Positions 6,726-15,602 of a stretch of DNA of 64,000 nt are shown here, one piece after another; the stretch's first letter is position 1, and each line of letters opens with the position of its first letter. A program made the position numbers and the translations under genes. The notes below the pieces were generated by a model that searched no databases, had not been told where the DNA came from, and saw only the letters and a program-made list of their open reading frames with translations. The DNA comes from an uncultured Bacteroidales bacterium (GTDB lineage Bacteria > Bacteroidota > Bacteroidia > Bacteroidales > F082): the NCBI GenBank assembly GCA_947307415.1, contig CAMZJA010000009.1, forward strand, positions 16,003 through 80,002, in the 5' to 3' direction.

Positions 6726-8336
6726 ATGAAAAAATTATCTTTACTTCTTCTGGCTATGGTGGCCGCATTTGCGCTACAAGCCCAGTGGACCGACAACCCG
6801 GCCCAAAACAGCATCATCGCTATCAATGACACTACACAAAGCATCACAGTCACCGACATCCGCACCATGACCGACGCGGTGACCAACGACACTTACGTCC
6901 AATGGCTCTCTATGGGGGGCGGCAACGGCTTTGCCCCTACATTGCAACGTCTCACCGCTGACGGCACGCCGCAATGGGGCGAAAGCGGCATCCGCTTCAG
7001 TCAATTCAATTTCTCTACTCATTCGGCAGGTGTCTCTTTGGCCATCACCCCCAACCATGATGTTTTGAGCTGTTTCTCCACTGCCGACCACGTAACCGTG
7101 GCTTTGCGTTTCCATCCCGACGGCACCTACGCCTGGGGCGAACAAGGCGTCACCCTTTTCGGCGGCAACGGCGGCTACCGTGCTGAAATCATCGCCGGCA
7201 GCGACGGCGGCGCATGGACTTTAGGATCTGACAACGAAAATCTTTATCTGCAATATGTCAACGCCGACGGCACATTGAACCCGCTCATCACCCTCGAACC
7301 GGATAACGACACCATCCAATACATGTTCGGGAAACTCACTCTCCGCGATGACAACAGCGTTTTCCTGACCTACGAACATATATGGGTCCAACCGGGTTCC
7401 TATTCAAATTGGGGAACCAAGGAGATTCATCTCACCGGCTACGCCGTTGATGGCACACAAACCATTTCCGATGTCGTGTTGTTGCCAATGGTGGATTGCA
7501 TAACCACATACAACCACTCTGTGGAACCAGACGGCTTGGGCGGTGCATACGCCTACATATCAGTTGTATGCGATTCCATAAATCCTACGTTCAAAACCCT
7601 TGTGTTCCACCACGATGCCAATGGCAGCAGCACCATCAGCGACCCATACGGAGCCAATGTACACTCCGATGACCCTCATCACTACTATATAGGACCTTAT
7701 GTCTCTGTTGATCCCGTCACTCATGACCTGCTCATCGCCTATTTACAGACAAATACAGATAATAACGAGAACAAAGTATATGCCAACCGCATCACTGCCA
7801 CAGGCGAGCGCGTTTGGGACGAAGGTTTATTGGTTTACGAAGCAGGAGATCCACTCTATGCACTCTCCACTCCAAGCATTTCCGCTTTCGAAGACGGCAG
7901 CGGGTTTGCTGTGACCTATTTCAGACTCGACGATAACTGGGATACCAAAAAATACACTATTGAGGCGGCTGGCTATGACATAAACTGCAATGTGTTGTGG
8001 AACAAACAACTCTGTTCCAACAATTATGCCAAGACTCTTCCCGAAACAATCTCTGGCTTCCATAACGGACAAAACATAATAGCATGGGGCAAATTAGACA
8101 AGAACATAATCTACGCCCAGAACTTCGGCGTCGACGGCTCAATGGGCCAGGGATTGGATGTGGAAGAAATCTTCGAAGATGAAGAAATCGTCACTATAGT
8201 AAAAGTCTTCAACGTCAACGGTCAGGTCATGCAGTGCAATGACTTGAACCAGCTCAACACCGGCGTTTACATCATCCAGGGAGAGACAGAGAGCGGTAAG
8301 ATGGTGAACAAGAAAGTCGTTTTGACGAAAAAATAG
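6726..8336 (+). CDS. Secreted protein with T9SS type A sorting domain
   Basis: The product has 536 residues, a signal peptide (MKKLSLLLLAMVAAFALQAQ) and a C-terminal sorting domain (VKVFNVNGQVMQ ... LNTGVYIIQG ... NKKVVLTKK) for export and surface attachment by the type IX system. The body is rich in Asp, Gly, Asn and aromatic residues with recurring W-G and DG motifs (LTADGTPQWGESGIRF, FHPDGTYAWGEQGVTL), suggesting a beta-propeller-like or repeated beta fold. No catalytic motif is recognised. It directly follows the AraC-type regulator and its putative operator, so it may be that regulator's main target. Confidence 0.8.
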   Translation: MKKLSLLLLAMVAAFALQAQWTDNPAQNSIIAINDTTQSITVTDIRTMTDAVTNDTYVQWLSMGGGNGFAPTLQRLTADGTPQWGESGIRFSQFNFSTHSAGVSLAITPNHDVLSCFSTADHVTVALRFHPDGTYAWGEQGVTLFGGNGGYRAEIIAGSDGGAWTLGSDNENLYLQYVNADGTLNPLITLEPDNDTIQYMFGKLTLRDDNSVFLTYEHIWVQPGSYSNWGTKEIHLTGYAVDGTQTISDVVLLPMVDCITTYNHSVEPDGLGGAYAYISVVCDSINPTFKTLVFHHDANGSSTISDPYGANVHSDDPHHYYIGPYVSVDPVTHDLLIAYLQTNTDNNENKVYANRITATGERVWDEGLLVYEAGDPLYALSTPSISAFEDGSGFAVTYFRLDDNWDTKKYTIEAAGYDINCNVLWNKQLCSNNYAKTLPETISGFHNGQNIIAWGKLDKNIIYAQNFGVDGSMGQGLDVEEIFEDEEIVTIVKVFNVNGQVMQCNDLNQLNTGVYIIQGETESGKMVNKKVVLTKK

Positions 8337-8343
8337 ACATTTT

Positions 8344-8418
8344 ATGAGATTATTGGTTATCGCCCTGCTGTGTGCGGTCGCACAAGGGGCTTGGGGACAA
8401 CAGGACGATAACCATTGA
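8344..8418 (+). pseudogene. Fragment of an exported-protein gene (signal peptide only)
   Basis: ATG 8344 encodes a good signal peptide, MRLLVIALLCAVAQGAWGQQ, and then stops after DDNH. It faces another truncated secreted-protein gene on the opposite strand, with which it overlaps. I read both as relics meeting at a deletion junction; a genuine 24-residue peptide cannot be excluded. Confidence 0.45.
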
Positions 8419-8590
8419 CATGAACGGCTTCACGCTGGACCGTTGAAGCATACGATAAGATGATTGGTCTTTCATCAAGTGAAAACTCCACAGACGACTC
8501 GGTGTTGACAGTCATCGTAATCTCATTTTGTGCATTAGCCACGCTCATAATTGCGAAGAAGCACACGATCAAAAATAAATTTTTCTTCAT
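8357..8590 (-). pseudogene. Fragment of an exported-protein gene
   Basis: From ATG 8590 the frame gives a signal peptide (MKKNLFLIVCFFAIMSVANA) and the start of a mature protein (QNEITMTVNTESSVEFSLDE), then a tail of different character that stops at 8357 over the oppositely oriented fragment 8344-8418. The mature start resembles the N-terminus of Bacteroidota surface proteins with leucine-rich repeats. The stretch 8337-8722 holds only this fragment, its neighbour and the promoter of the next gene. Confidence 0.5.
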
Positions 8591-8660
8591 AGACTTTAAT
8601 TTTAAAATTGACATCTATTTAGGTGCAAAAACTTTGAAAAAATAACTTGAAAGAAAAATT

Positions 8661-8690
8661 TTGAGATTTGTTAGTTTTTTGCTATATTTG
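8661..8690 (+). promoter_or_regulatory. Promoter of the thioredoxin-fold secreted protein
   Basis: TTG at 8661-8663 and TATATTTG at 8683-8690, 19 bp apart, form a consensus pair. The leader to ATG 8723 is A-rich, typical of Bacteroidota translation starts. Confidence 0.65.
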
Positions 8691-8722
8691 CACCTAATTA
8701 ATTTGAACAAAAAAAATAAACT

Positions 8723-9745
8723 ATGAAAAGACTTTTTATCACTATCGCAATTTTATTTGCAACAACAGCAGGAATTCGCGCACAGTACACCAATCTCACC
8801 GAAGCCGTAGATTTTACAGCAACCGACTGCCACGGCAACGAGATTCATCTTTTTGACATTTTAGACCGCGGTCAGGCAGTCTTCATCGATTTCTTCTTTT
8901 TGACTTGCGGACAATGCCAGGTTATAGCACCTTATATTAATGGTGCGTACACCGCCACAGGCTGTAACCAACATGATGTCTTTTTCATGGAAATATCATA
9001 TATCGACAGCAACAGCAATTGCCAGCAATGGATTGATCAATATGGCGTTCAGTATCCGACAATTGGAGTGGAAGGTGGTGGAAACGAGATTTTCGATATT
9101 TATGGTATCGCCGGATGCCCTACCCTGATTCTCATCATGCCTGACAGAAGCATCCCTATCCAAGGATTCCAGCAGCTATATCCGTTCTCGGCCAACGATG
9201 TTATTAACGCTCTCGCACAATATGGCGGCATCCAGCAATACAGCTGCGAAACAATTGACTGCGACGCACCGTCAGACCTTTCTTTGTTGATGGCAAATGA
9301 TGTGGTTACATTGAACTGGAACGCGTCAGCGACAGCCATTTCTTACAATGTCTATCGTAATGGCTCAAAGATTGCAACAGTAAACGAGACCTCATTCGTC
9401 GACAGTGATTTGGAAGATATGCAGGAATATTGCTACAAAATCACAGCCAACTGCGATGGCTATATGGAAAGCGACCCCACCAACGAGGAATGCATCACCT
9501 TTGAGGGCGTCGATGAGAATGAGACAGAAAGCTTCAAATTGTTCCCTAATCCGGTTAAAGATATCCTGACAATAACAGGCAACAACATTGAAAACATCGT
9601 GATTTACAATGCTTTGGGACAAAAAGTCGATGAGGTTAAAACTGTTGAAAATTCGATCAGCATCTCAACGGCAAATTATAACGATGGCGTTTATTTCATA
9701 AAAATCAATGAAAACCAGACAAAACGTTTTGTTGTCTCGCACTAA
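8723..9745 (+). CDS. Secreted thioredoxin-fold protein with FN3 and T9SS domains
   Basis: The product has 340 residues. A signal peptide (MKRLFITIAILFATTAGIRA) is followed by a TlpA/AhpC-like thioredoxin fold at about 25-170 with a CGQC redox motif (C62, C65) and a cis-Pro region (GIAGCPTLILI). A fibronectin type III-like domain follows at about 178-260 (PSDLSLLMANDVVTLNWNAS) and a T9SS sorting domain at about 268-340 (FKLFPNPVKDILTITG ... YNDGVYFIKI). The T9SS tail would place a disulfide-active domain outside the cell or on its surface, rather than in the periplasm where TlpA proteins usually work. Substrates are unknown. Confidence 0.85.
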   Translation: MKRLFITIAILFATTAGIRAQYTNLTEAVDFTATDCHGNEIHLFDILDRGQAVFIDFFFLTCGQCQVIAPYINGAYTATGCNQHDVFFMEISYIDSNSNCQQWIDQYGVQYPTIGVEGGGNEIFDIYGIAGCPTLILIMPDRSIPIQGFQQLYPFSANDVINALAQYGGIQQYSCETIDCDAPSDLSLLMANDVVTLNWNASATAISYNVYRNGSKIATVNETSFVDSDLEDMQEYCYKITANCDGYMESDPTNEECITFEGVDENETESFKLFPNPVKDILTITGNNIENIVIYNALGQKVDEVKTVENSISISTANYNDGVYFIKINENQTKRFVVSH

Positions 9746-9869
9746 GGATAAGCCAAATAAAGAGGTTAAATTTCTTTGTAATTCAGGCAGTACGGTGAAG
9801 ATAAGAAAGGATCTGTTGGTGTTTCAGAAGATTCAATAAACATTATTTTATCAGTTTCCGAAAAATCAC

Positions 9870-9877
9870 TATTTTTG
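9870..9877 (+). promoter_or_regulatory. -7 promoter box of thiL
   Basis: TATTTTTG followed by CAT, 20 bases before ATG 9898. No TPP riboswitch-like structure was seen in the short leader. Confidence 0.6.
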
Positions 9878-9897
9878 CATAAAAATTTATTACAAAA

Positions 9898-10932
9898 ATG
9901 GCAGATCAGGAAACTATCACTAACCTCTCGGAACTCGGCGAATTTGCGCTCATCGATAAACTCGTCAAAAACGTCAAGATTTACAACGACTCAACGCTGA
10001 AAGCCGTCGGCGACGACGCGGCCGTTATCGACCATAAAGACGAGCAAACGCTTGTCTCCGTTGACATTCTCTGCGAAGGAGTGCACTTCGACATGACATA
10101 CTGTCCGCTGAAACACCTCGGCTACAAGGCAGCTGTCGTCAACTTCTCAGATATTTACGCGATGAACGGCACCCCGACACAGATCGTGGTCGGACTCGGC
10201 ATCAGCAGCAAATATTCCGTAGAGGCCATTGAAGAGATTTACCGTGGCATCCGCCTCGCCTGCGACCGCTATCATGTTGACCTCGTCGGAGGCGACACAA
10301 CAGCTTCAAAATCAGGACTTTTCATCTCGATAACCGTCATCGGAAAGGCTAAAAAAGAAGACATCGTCTATCGCGACGGCGCAAAACCTAACGATTTGCT
10401 TTGCGTGAGCGGAAACCTCGGTGCAGCCTACACCGGATTGCTAATTCTCGAACGTGAAAAAGCCGCTTTCATGGCCGACCCGAACATGCAACCTGAATTT
10501 GCCGGATACGATTATATTTTGGAACGTCAGCTGAAACCTGAAGCTCGTCGCGATATCGTCGAAAAACTCAAAGAAATAAAGGTGAAGCCGACTTCAATGA
10601 TTGATATTTCCGACGGACTGGCTTCTGAGGTTCTGCATCTCTGCAAAGAGTCGAAGGTGGGATGCATGGTTTACGAAGACCGTATCCCGATGAACCAGAA
10701 GACGATACAAACTGCCAAAGATTTCAACATTGTGCCTAGCATCGCGGCGCTCAACGGCGGCGAAGATTACGAGCTTCTGTTCACCGTCGCGCAAAACGAC
10801 TACGAGAAAGTGAAGGATTTGGACGACGTCCGCATCATCGGCTACATGACCGCCGACGAAGGCCAAGCCAACCTCATAACACCTGATAATCATCAGATTC
10901 CGATTGAAGCGCAGGGATTCAAACATTTTTAG
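9898..10932 (+). CDS. thiL: Thiamine-monophosphate kinase
   Basis: ThiL phosphorylates thiamine monophosphate to thiamine diphosphate with ATP, the last step of cofactor synthesis. The 344-residue length is normal. Metal- and nucleotide-binding motifs are present: VGDDAAVI near residue 38, VSVDILCEGVHFD near 52, KAAVVNFSDIYAMNG near 79, DLVGGDTTAS near 127 and the C-terminal MIDISDGLASEVLHL near 233. uvrC follows in the same direction after a repeat-rich gap (10931-11025), so the two may be cotranscribed. No other thiamine genes are in the window. Confidence 0.93.
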   Translation: MADQETITNLSELGEFALIDKLVKNVKIYNDSTLKAVGDDAAVIDHKDEQTLVSVDILCEGVHFDMTYCPLKHLGYKAAVVNFSDIYAMNGTPTQIVVGLGISSKYSVEAIEEIYRGIRLACDRYHVDLVGGDTTASKSGLFISITVIGKAKKEDIVYRDGAKPNDLLCVSGNLGAAYTGLLILEREKAAFMADPNMQPEFAGYDYILERQLKPEARRDIVEKLKEIKVKPTSMIDISDGLASEVLHLCKESKVGCMVYEDRIPMNQKTIQTAKDFNIVPSIAALNGGEDYELLFTVAQNDYEKVKDLDDVRIIGYMTADEGQANLITPDNHQIPIEAQGFKHF

Positions 10933-11025
10933 TTAAAGGTTAAAAGAGTAAAGTTAAAAGAGACAAAACCAAGTCTTTTAACTTTCAATCATAATCCTTT
11001 AACTTTTAACTCTTAACTTTTAACC
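10931..11025. repeat. Inverted period-7 repeat tract (family C) between thiL and uvrC
   Basis: A left arm built on GTTAAAA/GAGTAAA units (10931-10962) is followed by the complementary type (CTTTTAACTT, TCTTAACTTTTAACC) at 10975-11025. The arms could fold into a long A/T-rich stem. The same unit type recurs at 35014-35101. The right arm runs up to the uvrC start codon. Confidence 0.75.
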
Positions 11026-12795
11026 ATGATATCCGACAAGATAACCTCGATTCTAAAAACCATCCCGACATCGCCGGGAGTTTACCAGTACTTCGACGAG
11101 TCTGGCGAGATTATTTATGTCGGCAAGGCAAAGAACCTAAAGCGCAGAGTATCAAGCTATTTCAATAAAGAACAGACTGGAAAGACACGACTTTTGGTCA
11201 GCAAAATCGCTGATATCCGTTTTACCGTGGTTGGCAGCGAAGCGGAGGCTTTTCTGCTCGAAAACAACTTCATCAAGCAGTATAAGCCGCGCTACAACAT
11301 CATGCTCAAGGACGACAAGACGTATCCTTGGATTTGCATTAAAAACGAGCGTTTCCCGCGTGTTTTCCTCACCAGAAAAAAGGTCAACGACGGCTCGCTT
11401 TACTATGGCCCCTACCCTTCCGTGATGACAGCGAGAACGCTTCTCGACATACTGAAACAGGTTTATCCTTTAAGGACTTGCAAGCATCTGATGAACCGTC
11501 CGTGCCTTGAATATCATATCGGCAACTGCAAGGCTCCATGCGCCAACCTCATCTCCGAAGAGGATTATAACTCGATGATTTCCAATGTAAAAGAAGTCAT
11601 AAAAGGTAATATTTCCGGAGTTTTAAAGGATTTAAAAGCGCAGATGATGGACCACGCCTCGCGTCTCGAGTTCGAGCAGGCGCAGCTCATCAAACGGAAA
11701 TATGATCTTCTGGAGAATTATCATGCACGCAGCATCGTGAGCAGTAATACGCTTCACGATATGGAGGTTTTCTCCTTCGACGATGCCGACAGCTCGTTCT
11801 ACGTCAACTACATGCGCATCATCCAAGGTGCGATAATCCAATCGTTTTCTATCGAGATGAAACGCAAGCTGGAAGAGACTCCGGAAGAACTTTTATCATT
11901 GGCTATCATTGAGTTACGCCAACGTTTCGAGAGCAACGTAAAAGAGATTATTGTGCCGCTGAAGCTCGACATGGAACTCGACAACGTGAAGTTCACCATC
12001 CCACAAAAAGGCGAGAAATTCGAGATTTTGGCACTCTCAACCCGTAACGCAAAGCAATACCGTTTAGAAACCGAAAAACTGCGTTCATTGGTCGATCCTG
12101 AGCGTCATTCAAAAAGGATTTTAGCAGAGTTGCAAAAGGATTTACATCTTTCGGAACCGCCAGCGGTTATTGAATGTTTCGATAACTCCAACTTCCAAGG
12201 TGACTACGCCGTGGCTGGCATGGTGCAATTTGTGAACGGCAAGCCAAACAAGGCCGGTTATCGTCATTTCAACATCAAAACGGTGGAAGGTCCCGACGAC
12301 TACGCTTCGATGCGCGAGGTAGTCCGCCGTCGCTATTCACGCCTCGTAGAAGAAGGCAAAGAGCTGCCGGATCTAATCATCACCGATGGCGGTAAAGGTC
12401 AGATGGAGGTGGTTCGTCAAGTCATTGAGGACGAACTGCATATCAACATCCCGATTGCTGGTCTCGCGAAAAACGACAGTCACCGTACCAACGAGCTTTT
12501 GTTCGGTTTTCCGCCTCATGTAGTGCAACTGAAACCCAACTCCAGCGCTTTCCACCTACTCGCACAGATTCAAGAAGAGGTGCACCGCTTCGCAATCAGT
12601 TTCCACCGTAAAAAATTCGAGAAAGGCTTTGTGCATTCCGAACTTAACGACATCAAAGGCATAGGAAAGACTACAGCCGAGAAACTGCTTCTCGAACTGA
12701 AATCTGTTAAAAACATTAAAACTACTGATTTACAACGACTTAGCGAGATTATCGGACCAGCCAAAGCAAAAATAGTCTTCGACCACTTCCACTAA
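11026..12795 (+). CDS. uvrC: Excinuclease ABC subunit C
   Basis: UvrC makes the two incisions around a lesion bound by UvrAB. The 589-residue product has the N-terminal GIY-YIG nuclease (PGVYQYFDESGEIIYVGKAK), a UVR motif around residues 200-235, the RNase H-like C-terminal nuclease (VIECFDNSNFQGDYAVAGMV; LPDLIITDGGKGQ) and a terminal helix-hairpin-helix (LNDIKGIGKTTAEKLL). There is no clear Shine-Dalgarno; the start abuts the period-7 repeat. Its stop overlaps the stop of the convergent lipoprotein gene by 4 nt. Confidence 0.95.
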   Translation: MISDKITSILKTIPTSPGVYQYFDESGEIIYVGKAKNLKRRVSSYFNKEQTGKTRLLVSKIADIRFTVVGSEAEAFLLENNFIKQYKPRYNIMLKDDKTYPWICIKNERFPRVFLTRKKVNDGSLYYGPYPSVMTARTLLDILKQVYPLRTCKHLMNRPCLEYHIGNCKAPCANLISEEDYNSMISNVKEVIKGNISGVLKDLKAQMMDHASRLEFEQAQLIKRKYDLLENYHARSIVSSNTLHDMEVFSFDDADSSFYVNYMRIIQGAIIQSFSIEMKRKLEETPEELLSLAIIELRQRFESNVKEIIVPLKLDMELDNVKFTIPQKGEKFEILALSTRNAKQYRLETEKLRSLVDPERHSKRILAELQKDLHLSEPPAVIECFDNSNFQGDYAVAGMVQFVNGKPNKAGYRHFNIKTVEGPDDYASMREVVRRRYSRLVEEGKELPDLIITDGGKGQMEVVRQVIEDELHINIPIAGLAKNDSHRTNELLFGFPPHVVQLKPNSSAFHLLAQIQEEVHRFAISFHRKKFEKGFVHSELNDIKGIGKTTAEKLLLELKSVKNIKTTDLQRLSEIIGPAKAKIVFDHFH

Positions 12796-13136
12796 TTTTT
12801 CATCCTCGCCAAACGAACCTCAACAGAATCCATAATTCTTATAAGTGTTTGAGGCTCAACATCATTGTAATATTTGACATTCTCTTTGAATATCGAATCG
12901 GTGATGCCGTAATGCGCAAAAATAGTATCGAAACCCTGTGTTTTCAGATAAGCCGTCTTCTGGTTCACATTCTTCTTGTAGCTTATCGTCGCCTCCATTA
13001 TCTGGACGTCGGTCATCACGTTAACCATCTGAGGCTCAGTCAACAACACAGTGGGAACTGGCCTTTTATTCTCGCTGTCACAGCTGAAGAAAAAGAGTAA
13101 ACTAAAAGTAAAAAAGACTATTTTTAATCCATTCAT
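12792..13136 (-). CDS. DUF4296 lipoprotein
   Basis: The product has 114 residues from ATG 13136: a lipoprotein signal (MNGLKIVFFTFSLLFFFSC) and a small helical domain with VMTDVQIMEATIS and FAHYGITDSIFKENVKYYND. These features match DUF4296, a small Bacteroidota lipoprotein family of unknown function. An in-frame extension upstream exists but is encoded by a dispersed repeat and is not considered real. It is probably anchored in the periplasmic leaflet or outer membrane. Confidence 0.8.
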   Translation of the reverse strand: MNGLKIVFFTFSLLFFFSCDSENKRPVPTVLLTEPQMVNVMTDVQIMEATISYKKNVNQKTAYLKTQGFDTIFAHYGITDSIFKENVKYYNDVEPQTLIRIMDSVEVRLARMKN

Positions 13137-13150
13137 ATTTTTAATTTTGA

Positions 13151-13295
13151 GTTTCCTCGCACTTCGTGCTCGGAATGACAATCAATTTGTTTTAATATCG
13201 CGCGGCATGACGGTTCTTACTATTAGTAAGTCCCTTCAAGCCGCGCCTAATTGTATCATATTTGTTCCTGTCATTCCGAGCGGAGCGAGGAATCT
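13151..13295. repeat. Inverted pair of family B repeats around a GC-rich hairpin
   Basis: The left copy (minus sense, 13151-13178) reads as CCTCGCACTTCGTGCTCGG then AATGAC. The right copy (13270-13295) reads GTCATTCCGAGCGGAGCGAG then GAATCT. Between them GCGCGGC ... GCCGCGC encloses CTTACT ATT AGTAAG (about 13200-13247), a plausible terminator. The right copy contains the recQ stop codon (13294-13296). No gene fits in the interval. Confidence 0.75.
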
Positions 13296-15498
13296 AGTTT
13301 CCAACTTCCGACAGGAACTGAATTCTCATCAATCGCACTTCTTCCTCTTCGTATTCGTTCTCGCCGAGGGTCTTCATCGCCGTCTCAAGATCATCACTTT
13401 CAGCCTCTCTGAAATACTGGATGATATCCTCCTGATGATACTGGTCGATGTTGTCGCGAGTGTAATATCTGATGTCGAGATGGGTTCCGCTTGCCACAAT
13501 GCTTTCAATTTCGGTCAAAAGCTCGTCAAATTCGAGGTTCTTCGAATAAGCGATATCTTCGAGCGGAATTTCCTTATCGATATTTTGTATGATGCTGATT
13601 TTCAATGCCGATTTGTTAACCACCGACTTCACCACCATATCGTTCGGACGTGTAATCTCGTTCTCCTCGACATATTCTTTGATAAGGTCGATAAACGGCT
13701 GACCGAATTTCTGAGCCTTGCCAGCGCCAACACCCGCAATCTGTGTCAACTCTTCCATCGTTATAGGATACTGGATTGCCATATCCTCGAGCGACGGGTC
13801 TTGGAAAATAACGAATGGCGGCAGGTTTTTCTTCTTTGCTATGGTCTTGCGGAGGTCTTTCAGCATCGAGAACAAGGTCTTGTCGGTGCCTGAATCCTTC
13901 GAAAGTGCCACTCTTTCCTCATCGAAATCGTCTTCATCACCCTTGTCGTAATCGTGATCCATTGCCACCATCACAGGATACGGTTTCTTGATGAAATCTT
14001 TGCCTTCCTTCGGCACCTTCAAGATTCCGTAGTTGTCGATATCTTTCGTAAGTAATTTATTTACAAGGGCTTGACGAATTATCGAAGTCCAATATTTCTC
14101 GTCGTGATCGTCGCCGGCACCGAAATATTCGTTGGTGTCGTGCTTCGCCGTCTTGATGTCGCCAGTCTCTTTACCTGCAAGAAGTTCCGAGATATGCTTG
14201 GTTTTGAACAGCTGTTTCGTAGCCAAAACCGCCTCGATAACGAGTTTGATATCTTCCTGACCGTCAAATCTCACCTTCGGGTTGAGGCAGTTGTCGCAAG
14301 CGCCGCAGTTTTCCTTGTCGTATTCCTCGCCAAAATAATGCAACAGCAGCTTGTGGCGGCACACCGGCGATTCGGCGTATGTCACGGTCTCGTTCAAGAG
14401 CTCGCGAGCGATCTCCTGCTCTGCGACGTTCTTGCCTTTATTGAATTTCTCAAGCTTATGAATGTCTTCGTAGTCGTAGAACGCTATGCAGTTGCCTTCG
14501 CCTCCGTCACGACCGGCACGGCCAGTCTCCTGATAGTAACCTTCAAGGCTCTTTGGCATATCGTGGTGAATCACGAAACGGATATCCGGCTTGTCGATGC
14601 CCATTCCGAAAGCGATGGTAGCCACAATGACGTCGACCTCCTCCATCAGGAACTTATCCTGGTTCTCCTTACGCGTCTGGCTGTCCAAACCTGCATGGTA
14701 TGGCAACGCTTTGATGCCGTTAACTTGCAGAGTCTCAGCGAGTTCCTCCACTTTCTTACGGCTTAAAGTATACACGATACCCGATTTTCCAGGGTTCGAT
14801 TTGATATATTTTATGATGTCTTTGACGACATCTTTTGTCTTAGGTCTTACCTCGTAATACAGATTCGGACGGTCGAACGACGATTTAAAGATCTTAGCGT
14901 CTTGAATCTCAAGGTTTTTCATGATATCCTGCTGCACTTTAACCGTAGCGGTGGCAGTCAATGCAATGATAGGCAGTTTCGGGTTTATGGCGTTGATAAT
15001 AGGGCGCAAACGGCGATATTCCGGACGGAAGTCGTGACCCCATTCAGAAATACAGTGCGCCTCGTCGATGGCAAAGAAAGCGATGTCCAAGCCGCGCAAA
15101 AACTCCAGTGTCTCCTCTTTCGTCAGCGATTCAGGAGCCACATAAAGCAGCTTGGTCTTTTTGTTCACAAGGTCTTCCCTCACCTGCATCAGCTCCGCTT
15201 TCGACAGCGATGAGTTCATCACGTGGGCTATTCCGGTGTCGGCACCAAAGTTGCGAATCATATCCACCTGATTCTTCATCAAGGCAATAAGTGGTGAAAC
15301 CACAATCGTCGTGCCTTCGCTCATCAAGGCTGGCAGCTGGTAGCACAATGATTTACCGCCACCCGTAGGCATCAGCACAAAAGTGTTGTTACCTGAGAGA
15401 ATACTCTTTATGATGGCTTTCTGATTGCCTTTAAATTGGTCAAAACCAAAGACATTCTTCAGTAAATCATGTAAACTTTTTTCATCAATTTTTGCCAT
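13294..15498 (-). CDS. recQ: ATP-dependent DNA helicase RecQ
   Basis: RecQ is a 3'-5' helicase for recombination and fork repair. The 734-residue protein shows motif 0/I (FDQFKGNQKAIIKSILSGNN; LMPTGGGKSLCYQLPA), motif II DEAH within FAIDEAHCISEWGHDFRPEY, motif VI QETGRAGRDG, a zinc-binding segment (CRHKLLLHYFGEEYDKENCG ACDNC), a winged-helix region and one HRDC domain near residues 540-610. An acidic C-terminal tail follows. The start is ATG 15498. The stop codon is supplied by a dispersed repeat, so the last residues may be strain-specific. Confidence 0.95.
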   Translation of the reverse strand: MAKIDEKSLHDLLKNVFGFDQFKGNQKAIIKSILSGNNTFVLMPTGGGKSLCYQLPALMSEGTTIVVSPLIALMKNQVDMIRNFGADTGIAHVMNSSLSKAELMQVREDLVNKKTKLLYVAPESLTKEETLEFLRGLDIAFFAIDEAHCISEWGHDFRPEYRRLRPIINAINPKLPIIALTATATVKVQQDIMKNLEIQDAKIFKSSFDRPNLYYEVRPKTKDVVKDIIKYIKSNPGKSGIVYTLSRKKVEELAETLQVNGIKALPYHAGLDSQTRKENQDKFLMEEVDVIVATIAFGMGIDKPDIRFVIHHDMPKSLEGYYQETGRAGRDGGEGNCIAFYDYEDIHKLEKFNKGKNVAEQEIARELLNETVTYAESPVCRHKLLLHYFGEEYDKENCGACDNCLNPKVRFDGQEDIKLVIEAVLATKQLFKTKHISELLAGKETGDIKTAKHDTNEYFGAGDDHDEKYWTSIIRQALVNKLLTKDIDNYGILKVPKEGKDFIKKPYPVMVAMDHDYDKGDEDDFDEERVALSKDSGTDKTLFSMLKDLRKTIAKKKNLPPFVIFQDPSLEDMAIQYPITMEELTQIAGVGAGKAQKFGQPFIDLIKEYVEENEITRPNDMVVKSVVNKSALKISIIQNIDKEIPLEDIAYSKNLEFDELLTEIESIVASGTHLDIRYYTRDNIDQYHQEDIIQYFREAESDDLETAMKTLGENEYEEEEVRLMRIQFLSEVGN

Positions 15499-15523
15499 AG
15501 TTAACGCATTTAAAAATAATCGT

Positions 15524-15531
15524 TATCTTTG
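15524..15531 (+). promoter_or_regulatory. -7 promoter box of kdsD-lptB
   Basis: TATCTTTG followed by CATCG lies in the 104-bp interval between divergent recQ and kdsD. It leaves a leader of about 65 nt. Confidence 0.6.
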
Positions 15532-15602
15532 CATCGTTATTTTTACAAAGTTATAACTTTTCATTTTAATAAAGCAAGAAAAATTTAAAAAATTTTTTGA
15601 CG

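Noticed and set aside
13137-13181. N-terminal extension of the DUF4296 lipoprotein
   Set aside because: It is encoded by a dispersed repeat and would bury the lipoprotein signal that begins at 13136.
13051-13893. 280-codon open frame on the plus strand
   Set aside because: It crosses the DUF4296 gene, the repeat region and the recQ 3' end on the opposite strand and has the composition of a shadow.
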